DNA of 32,375 nt from Myxococcota bacterium (lineage in GTDB: Bacteria; Myxococcota_A; UBA9160; UBA4427). Below are positions 28,868 to 32,375 of the stretch, in pieces. Each line of letters opens with the position of its first letter. The first letter of the stretch is position 1. The stretch spans positions 1-32,375 of the forward strand of contig CAUJGH010000580.1 of the NCBI GenBank assembly GCA_963169575.1. The letters are read 5' to 3'. The position numbers and the translations under genes are program-made. The notes under the pieces were generated by a model. It ran no database searches, was not told where the DNA came from, and saw nothing but the letters and a program-made list of their open reading frames with translations.

Positions 28868-30918
28868 GCGGCGGCGTTCGCCTCCGCGACGACGTCGACG
28901 ATCTCGTTCATGATCCGCGCGAGGTCGAAGTCCTTCGGCGTGTAGACGCGGCGGACGCCCGCCTTCTCGAGGGCGAGGGCATCGTCGGGGGGGATGATGC
29001 CGCCGACGACGACGGGCACGTCGCCGAGCCCGGCCGCGCGCATGCGCTCGACGACGTCGACGACGAGCACGCCGTGGGAGCCCGACAGGATCGAGAGGCC
29101 GACGACGTGGACGCCCTCGTCCCGGGCGGATTGCACGATCTCCTCGGGCGTGAGGCGGATGCCGTCGTAGACGACCTCCATGCCCGCATCACGCGCCTTG
29201 ACGGCGATCTGCTCGGCGCCGTTGCTGTGTCCGTCGAGGCCGGGCTTGCCGACCAGCAGCTTGAGCCGGCGACCGAGCCGCTTCGAGAGCACGTCGACGC
29301 GTTCGCGGACCCGCGCGTCTTCGGCGCTCGGCTGCACCGAAGCGCTCGCCGCGACGCCGGTCGGCGCGCGGTATTCGCCGAACACGCGGCGCAGGACGGT
29401 GGTCCATTCGCCGGTCGTGACGCCCGCCTTCGCGGCTTCGATCGAGGGCGGCATGATGTTCTTGCCGGCCTGGATCGCGTCCTCGAGCTGCCGGAGCGCC
29501 GCGGTGACCGCGGCGGAACTGCGCCGGTTGCGGAACGCCTGGAGGGATTCGATCTGGGCGCGCTCCGCCGATGCGTCGACCTTGAGGATGGCGGAGGAGC
29601 CCGCCTGGACGAGCGGGGATTCGACGCTCTCCCGATAGGCGTTGACGCCGACGACCGTGAGCTCGCCGGACTCGATCGCGCGCAGGCGCGCCGTATGGCT
29701 CTCGACGAGTCGCTGCTTCATGTAGGCGTTCTCGACCGCGGCGACGGCGCCGCCCATCGCGAGCACCCGTTCGAGCTCTTCGCGCGCGGCGAGGCCGAGC
29801 GCGCGGGTCTTCTCCTCGACGACGCGGGAGCCGTCGAAGAGATCGTCGTATTCGAGCAGATCCGTCTCGTAGGCGAGGATCTGCTGCGTGCGGAGCGAGA
29901 GCTGCTGGTCCCAGGGCCGCGGCAGGCCGAGGGCTTCGTTCCAGGCCGGCAGCTGCAGCGAGCGGGCGCGGGCGCGCTGCGAGAGGGTGACGCCGAGGGC
30001 CTCGAGCGCGATGCGCACGATGTTGTTCTCGGGCTGCGCCTCCGTCAGCCCGAGGCTGTTGACCTGCACGCCGTAGCGCAGCCGCAGCGCCTTCTCGTCG
30101 CGGATGCCGTAGCGCTCGCGGCCGATCTGCTCCCAGAGCGTCGTCATCGCGCGGCATTTGCACATCTCCTCGACGAAGCGGATGCCCGCGTTCAGGAAGA
30201 AGGAGATGCGCCCGAAGACCTTCGCGAGATCCCGCTCGGAGACGGCGCCGGAATCGCGCAGGTGGTCGAGCAGGGAGATCGCATTCGCCATCGAGAAGGC
30301 GATCTCCTGCACCGGCGTCGCGCCGGCCTCCTGCAGGTGGTACGAGCAGATGTTGATCGGATTCCAGTGGGGGACGTGTTCGACGGTGTAGGCGACGATC
30401 TCGCTCGTGAGGCGCATCGAGGCCTCGGGCGGGAAGACGAAGGTCCCGCGCGAGAGGTATTCCTTGATGATGTCGTTCTGGGTCGTGCCGCGCAGCTTCG
30501 CGGGGGCACCGCCCTGGCGTTCGGCCGTCGCGACATAGAGCGCGAGCAGCCAGGCGGCGGTCGCGTTGATCGTCATCGACGTGTTCATCTGCTCGAGCGG
30601 GATGTCTTCGAAGAGCAGCGCCATGTCGTCGATGTGGCAGATCGGAACGCCGACCTTGCCGACCTCGCCGCGGGCCAGCGGATGATCCGAGTCGTAGCCG
30701 GTCTGGGTCGGGAGATCGAAGGCCACCGAGAGACCCGTCTGGCCCTTCGCGAGGTTGCTGCGATAGAGGGCGTTGCTCGCCCGGGCCGAGGAATGGCCCG
30801 AATAGGTCCGGAAGAGCCAGGGGCTCTCGCGTCGCGCCCCGCCTCCCGGCGCGGGACCGGTCGCGTCGTTCGGGGCGGTCGTCGGCTGGGCGGGGGGCTT
30901 CGGGGGGCTCGAGGACAC
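28864..30918 (-). CDS. Adenosylcobalamin-dependent acyl-CoA mutase, ethylmalonyl-CoA mutase (Ecm/MeaA) type
   Basis: GTG at 30918 after GGAGAT; RTYSGHSSARASNALYRSNLAKGQTGLSVAFDLPTQTGYDSDHPLARGEVGKVGVPICHIDDMALLFEDIPLEQMNTSMTINATAAWLLALYVA...YGVQVNSLGLTEAQPENNIVRIALEALGVTLSQRARARSLQLPAWNEALGLPRPWDQQLSLRTQQILAYETDLLEYDDLFDG; C-terminal B12 domain GKPGLDGHSNGAEQIA (DxHxxG). Confidence 0.9.
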   Translation of the reverse strand: MSSSPPKPPAQPTTAPNDATGPAPGGGARRESPWLFRTYSGHSSARASNALYRSNLAKGQTGLSVAFDLPTQTGYDSDHPLARGEVGKVGVPICHIDDMALLFEDIPLEQMNTSMTINATAAWLLALYVATAERQGGAPAKLRGTTQNDIIKEYLSRGTFVFPPEASMRLTSEIVAYTVEHVPHWNPINICSYHLQEAGATPVQEIAFSMANAISLLDHLRDSGAVSERDLAKVFGRISFFLNAGIRFVEEMCKCRAMTTLWEQIGRERYGIRDEKALRLRYGVQVNSLGLTEAQPENNIVRIALEALGVTLSQRARARSLQLPAWNEALGLPRPWDQQLSLRTQQILAYETDLLEYDDLFDGSRVVEEKTRALGLAAREELERVLAMGGAVAAVENAYMKQRLVESHTARLRAIESGELTVVGVNAYRESVESPLVQAGSSAILKVDASAERAQIESLQAFRNRRSSAAVTAALRQLEDAIQAGKNIMPPSIEAAKAGVTTGEWTTVLRRVFGEYRAPTGVAASASVQPSAEDARVRERVDVLSKRLGRRLKLLVGKPGLDGHSNGAEQIAVKARDAGMEVVYDGIRLTPEEIVQSARDEGVHVVGLSILSGSHGVLVVDVVERMRAAGLGDVPVVVGGIIPPDDALALEKAGVRRVYTPKDFDLARIMNEIVDVVAEANAAA

Positions 30919-31041
30919 GGGATCTCCGTCGGGATGGCGATCGGGGCGGAGTCGCCAAGTGCGCGAAAAAACTATCGAAACGATCTCCTCGGAGCAATCG
31001 CGAGGGCGCGACTCGGCGTCTTCTCGCGTTATGCTCGGCCG

Positions 31042-32100
31042 ATGTCGAGTCCGCCCACCGAGTTCTTCTTCCGCCTCTCGCCCGAACGCGTGCTCGAGGC
31101 GGTCGACGCCGGCGGGTTCGTCCCCTCCGGCCACTGCTTCGCCCTCAATGCCCTCGAAAATCGCGTCTACGACGTCCGGCTCGAGAACGGGGCCCACCTC
31201 GTCGCCAAGTTCTATCGGCCGGGCCGCTGGTCCCGCGAGACGATTCTCGACGAGCACAGGCTCCTCGCCGCCCTCGCTGCCGCCGAGATTCCGGTCTGTG
31301 CTCCGATCCGTTTTCCGGACGGCGAGACGCTCCATACGATCGAGGACATCCACTACGCGCTCTGGCCCCGCACCGGCGGTCGCTCCCCCGACGAGCTCTC
31401 CGACGATCAGGTCGCCGTGCTCGGTCGCCTGCTCGCCCGGATCCACGCCATCGCCGCCGACGTCGGCGCCCCCCATCGCCGGGTGCTCGACGCCGAGAGC
31501 GTTCCGCTCGAGGCGCTGGATCTGCTCGAGCGGGAAGACTGGCTCCCCCCGGCGTGTCGCGGACGTTATGTCCGCGCGGTCGAGTCGCTCGTCCGGACCT
31601 ATCGTGAGCGAAGCCGGGGCATGGCGCTCCAGCCGATCCACGGCGACTGCCATCCCGGCAACCTGCTCTTCGGCGACGCGGGCTGGTTCTTTCTCGACTT
31701 CGACGACATGGTCGTCGGGCCGCCGGTGCAGGACGTCTGGATGCTGCTGCCCGGGCGCGATGCGGAGGCCGATCGCCAGCGCCGCCTGCTCGTCGAGGCC
31801 TATCGCACCTTCCGCCCCTTCGATCCGCGCGGCTTCGATCTGATCGAGCCGCTGCGCGGCTTCCGCTTCGTGTTCTACGCCGGCTGGATCGCGAAGCGCT
31901 GGGAGGATCCGGCCTTCCCCGACGCGTTCCCGCATTTCGGGACGGAAGAATACTGGGAGACCGAGACGCGGGATCTCGAGGAGCTCGTGGGCCGCATCGC
32001 GAGCGGAGACGACCTCGTGCCGCCCGAGGAGCGGGCGACGCGACGGGCCGCCGAGGACGAGCCCGAGCTCACGAACAAGGATTTCTTCTGGGACCTCTGA
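31042..32100 (+). CDS. srkA: Stress response kinase A / RdoA-like (APH-fold) Ser/Thr kinase
   Basis: FALNALENRVYDVRLENGAHLVAKFYRPGRWSRETILDEHRLLAALAAAEIPVCAPI...LQPIHGDCHPGNLLFGDAGWFFLDFDDMVVGPPVQDVWMLLPG. Confidence 0.93.
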   Translation: MSSPPTEFFFRLSPERVLEAVDAGGFVPSGHCFALNALENRVYDVRLENGAHLVAKFYRPGRWSRETILDEHRLLAALAAAEIPVCAPIRFPDGETLHTIEDIHYALWPRTGGRSPDELSDDQVAVLGRLLARIHAIAADVGAPHRRVLDAESVPLEALDLLEREDWLPPACRGRYVRAVESLVRTYRERSRGMALQPIHGDCHPGNLLFGDAGWFFLDFDDMVVGPPVQDVWMLLPGRDAEADRQRRLLVEAYRTFRPFDPRGFDLIEPLRGFRFVFYAGWIAKRWEDPAFPDAFPHFGTEEYWETETRDLEELVGRIASGDDLVPPEERATRRAAEDEPELTNKDFFWDL

Positions 32101-32125
32101 GGGCGTCGGCCTGCGCCGCCGCGCG

Positions 32126-32375
32126 TCATTCGCGCGGATTCGCGCCGGCGCGCGGAGGATCCTGCAGCACGACGCGATCGCGCAGATAGGCGTAGTCGAT
32201 CGGCCGGAAGCGGAGCTCGCCCGCCGCACCGACGCCGGCGAGATCCTCGAAGCTGAATCGCCGGCCCGGCGACATCAGCGAGATCGGCGAGTCGGCGATT
32301 GCACCGCCGTCACCGCCCTCATCGCCGCCCCGCCCGCCCGCCTCGCCTTCGGACGCAGCGACCGCATGCGCATAT
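32126..32375 (-). CDS. C-terminal part of an unidentified protein (5' end beyond the window)
   Basis: Open frame from the window edge to TGA at 32128-32126: ...YAHAVAASEGEAGGRGGDEGGDGGAIADSPISLMSPGRRFSFEDLAGVGAAGELRFRPIDYAYLRDRVVLQDPPRAGANPRE*. Confidence 0.4.
   Translation of the reverse strand, partial: YAHAVAASEGEAGGRGGDEGGDGGAIADSPISLMSPGRRFSFEDLAGVGAAGELRFRPIDYAYLRDRVVLQDPPRAGANPRE

Noticed and set aside
28846-32100. 1084-aa plus ORF and 1121-aa minus ORF spanning the mutase and kinase genes
   Set aside because: Artificially extended reading-through ORFs; real genes are the mutase from GTG 30918 (-) and the kinase from ATG 31042 (+).

Overview
High-GC bacterial chromosomal window (32,375 bp). 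No rRNA, tRNA, CRISPR array, transposase or phage genes were recognised. Minus strand, left to right: the 5' ~5 kb of a filamentous-haemagglutinin-type TpsA exoprotein gene (runs off the left edge, absent from the supplied ORF track); its outer-membrane partner TpsB; a WYL-domain regulator; a patatin-like phospholipase; elongation factor P. Then: a thiolase-like protein (+), a PilZ protein (-), a small membrane protein (-), a catalase-peroxidase KatG with a signal peptide (+), a degenerate peroxiredoxin/glutaredoxin ORF whose 3' part is fused to the C-terminus of an OxyR-like LysR regulator (-), etfA and etfB (-), an MBL-fold hydrolase overlapping an alpha/beta hydrolase-like protein (-), an NPP/alkaline-phosphatase-fold protein plus a DUF1232 protein (+), a 4HBT thioesterase (-), a glyoxalase II-like protein (-), a stand-alone Cas4/RecB-like nuclease (-), a serine acetyltransferase, a CcmH-like protein and a PduO-type cobalamin adenosyltransferase (+), then a small TM protein, meaB and an ethylmalonyl-CoA-mutase-type B12 mutase (-), an SrkA-like kinase (+) and a partial unknown CDS (-). 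Most striking: (i) the glutaredoxin-OxyR chimera next to katG; (ii) the hidden tpsA with tpsB/tpsA overlap; (iii) two independent intergenic tandem arrays with exact 18-bp period; (iv) several enzyme-fold proteins lacking expected catalytic residues; (v) short-repeat-driven low-complexity C-terminal tails. All calls come from reading the sequence by eye; no database search was run.
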